64,000 nt of DNA. Source: an uncultured Candidatus Saccharibacteria bacterium (GTDB lineage Bacteria; Patescibacteria; Saccharimonadia; Saccharimonadales; UBA6022). Below the pieces are notes generated by a model, which had not been told where the DNA came from, did no database searches, and worked only from the letters and a program-made list of their open reading frames with translations. This document shows, piece by piece, positions 62,984-64,000 of the stretch. The stretch lies in contig CAMPHY010000002.1 of the NCBI GenBank assembly GCA_946886125.1, forward strand, positions 1 through 64,000. The letters run 5' to 3'. The position numbers and the translations under genes were made by a program. Each line of letters begins with the position of its first letter. The first letter of the stretch is position 1.

Positions 62984-64000
62984 CTATTTCTTGTTGCGCT
63001 TGCGTTGATTCGGGTCAAGAAATCGCTTGCGAAGGCGTAGTGACTTTGGTGTCACTTCAAGCAACTCATCGTCTTCGATAAAGTCGATACACTGCTCGAG
63101 ACTTAGTTCCGTAAACGGTGTTAGCTGCACAGTGCCATCACTCGAGGATGTTCGCATATTAGTAAGCTGCTTACCGCGACACACGTTGATATCAAGGTCA
63201 CCCTGGCGATTATAGACACCGACAATCATACCCTGATATACCGTTGTGCCTGGGCCGACAAATAGCTCACCACGCGAACCTGCCGTATCAAGAGCATAGG
63301 CGGTAGTCGTACCAGTTTCAGTTGCAAGCAACGCACCATTACGTGTCTGCTGTAGTTTTGGACCAAGTGGCTGGTAGCCGTGCGGAAGACTGTTCATAAT
63401 GACCGTACCTTTTGTAGCGGTAAGAAGCAAGTTACGCAAACCAATCATGGCACGAGTTGGCAAAATATACGTTGTACGAGAAGTACCACTACTCGTTTGC
63501 TCTTGCTTAGTCATAGCAGCGCGACGCGTACCCAACTCCTGACTCACGGCGCCAAGGAACTCAGGGCCAACTTCAACGAGCAATTCTTCGACCGGCTCCA
63601 TAGTTTGACCGTCTTGTTCAATCGTCACTACTTGCGGACGGCCAACTTCAAACTCAAATCCTTCACGGCGCAGCGTTTCGATTAATACAGACAAGTGCAG
63701 CTCACCACGACCGCTAACAACAAAGCCAATACCGTCTTCTGTTACACGTAGCGAGACATTGGTTTCTAATTCTTTCTTTAGTCGATCACCTATCTGACGA
63801 CTTGTATTAAATTCGGCTTCTTTGCCTTTCATTGGGCTGGTATTAGGCCCTAGATACATACTTAGAGTTGGCGCTTCTACATCGATAACCGGCAATGCCT
63901 CTGGGTTTTCCTTGTCGGCAATTGTTTCACCGATGTGTGCATCACCAATACCCGTAAGGGCAATGATGTCACCCGCACCAGCTTCATCGATCTCTTCGCG
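62984..64000 (-). CDS. typA: ribosome-associated GTPase TypA/BipA, partial (N-terminus beyond the window)
   Basis: 338 residues of the C-terminal part: domain II end (GDAHIGETIADKENPEALP), domain III (GRGELHLSVLIETLRREGFEFEVGRPQV), domain V and the TypA-specific C-terminal domain (RMxGxLxxD-like DTAGSRGELFVGPGTTVYQGMIVG). The GTPase domain lies outside. TypA is a ribosome-assembly and stress GTPase. The C-terminal end is Arg/Lys-rich (LRLRKRFLDPNQRKRNKK). Confidence 0.95.
   Translation of the reverse strand, partial: REEIDEAGAGDIIALTGIGDAHIGETIADKENPEALPVIDVEAPTLSMYLGPNTSPMKGKEAEFNTSRQIGDRLKKELETNVSLRVTEDGIGFVVSGRGELHLSVLIETLRREGFEFEVGRPQVVTIEQDGQTMEPVEELLVEVGPEFLGAVSQELGTRRAAMTKQEQTSSGTSRTTYILPTRAMIGLRNLLLTATKGTVIMNSLPHGYQPLGPKLQQTRNGALLATETGTTTAYALDTAGSRGELFVGPGTTVYQGMIVGVYNRQGDLDINVCRGKQLTNMRTSSSDGTVQLTPFTELSLEQCIDFIEDDELLEVTPKSLRLRKRFLDPNQRKRNKK

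Overview
The window looks like a chromosomal stretch of a member of the Patescibacteria (CPR), most likely Candidatus Saccharibacteria (TM7). The reasons are tightly packed short operons, a GatCAB amidotransferase, a sugar-phosphate operon with a split transketolase, scattered type IV pilin-like genes that share one N-terminal segment (FTIVEL...), many small unknown membrane proteins, and a promoter style in which the -10 box lies 6-8 nt before the start codon, implying leaderless mRNAs. Recognised proteins read through with the standard genetic code, so UGA is not reassigned. The assignment is an inference from gene content; no rRNA is present to confirm it.

Layout. 1-3.3 kb: gatC-gatA-orf139-gatB (gatB cut by the left edge). 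3.4-9.8 kb: an adenylate-kinase-like protein without the P-loop lysine, a pilin, a DEAD-box helicase, an EEP-family hydrolase, a membrane protein and uvrB. 9.8-17.9 kb: a carbon operon, read right to left: rpiB, rpe, split transketolase, class II aldolase, two PfkB-type kinases and a SLOG-like protein, just downstream of gap. 18-30.3 kb: rel, NUDIX, ppa, GDPD, trxB, FKBP, a membrane protein, a DExH helicase and pheS-pheT. 30.3-36.1 kb: an aquaporin, rmuC, small membrane or secreted proteins, DUF3072, a 28-residue basic peptide, a structured non-coding stretch and a pilin. 36.2-38.2 kb: four single-gene units downstream of tRNA-Gln that carry repeated tRNA-end sequences, resembling a small integration array. 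38.3-43.7 kb: two membrane proteins, trmD, khpA, rpsP, rnc, NUDIX, nusB and rpmF. 43.8-51.8 kb: a LysM-like protein, leuS, a large membrane-anchored protein, a Mur-ligase-like protein without its N-terminal domain, a PilX-like/RCC1 fusion and a pseudopilin. 51.8-58.4 kb: tRNA-Ala, a candidate small RNA, an RRM protein with a structured leader, a PGPGW membrane protein, ligA without its zinc-finger cysteines, a membrane protein, htpX, lemA, then tRNA-Leu, tRNA-Cys, tRNA-Gly and tRNA-Phe. 58.4-64 kb: a pilin-like protein, rarA, a GT4 glycosyltransferase, a trehalase and typA (cut by the right edge).

How it fits together. Most genes are housekeeping: translation (gat, pheST, leuS, rpsP, rpmF, trmD, tRNAs), RNA handling (rnc, nusB, khpA, helicases, RRM), repair and replication (uvrB, ligA, rarA, rmuC) and a compact lower-sugar metabolism. 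The accessory layer is surface biology (four pilin-like proteins, the PilX/RCC1 protein, a LysM-like protein) and the tRNA-Gln-linked array. The items most worth a second look are that array, the paired tertiary-contact changes in tRNA-Gly and tRNA-Cys, the PilX/RCC1 fusion, the leaderless promoter rule with a 22-nt palindrome on one pilin start codon, and two candidate structured RNAs.
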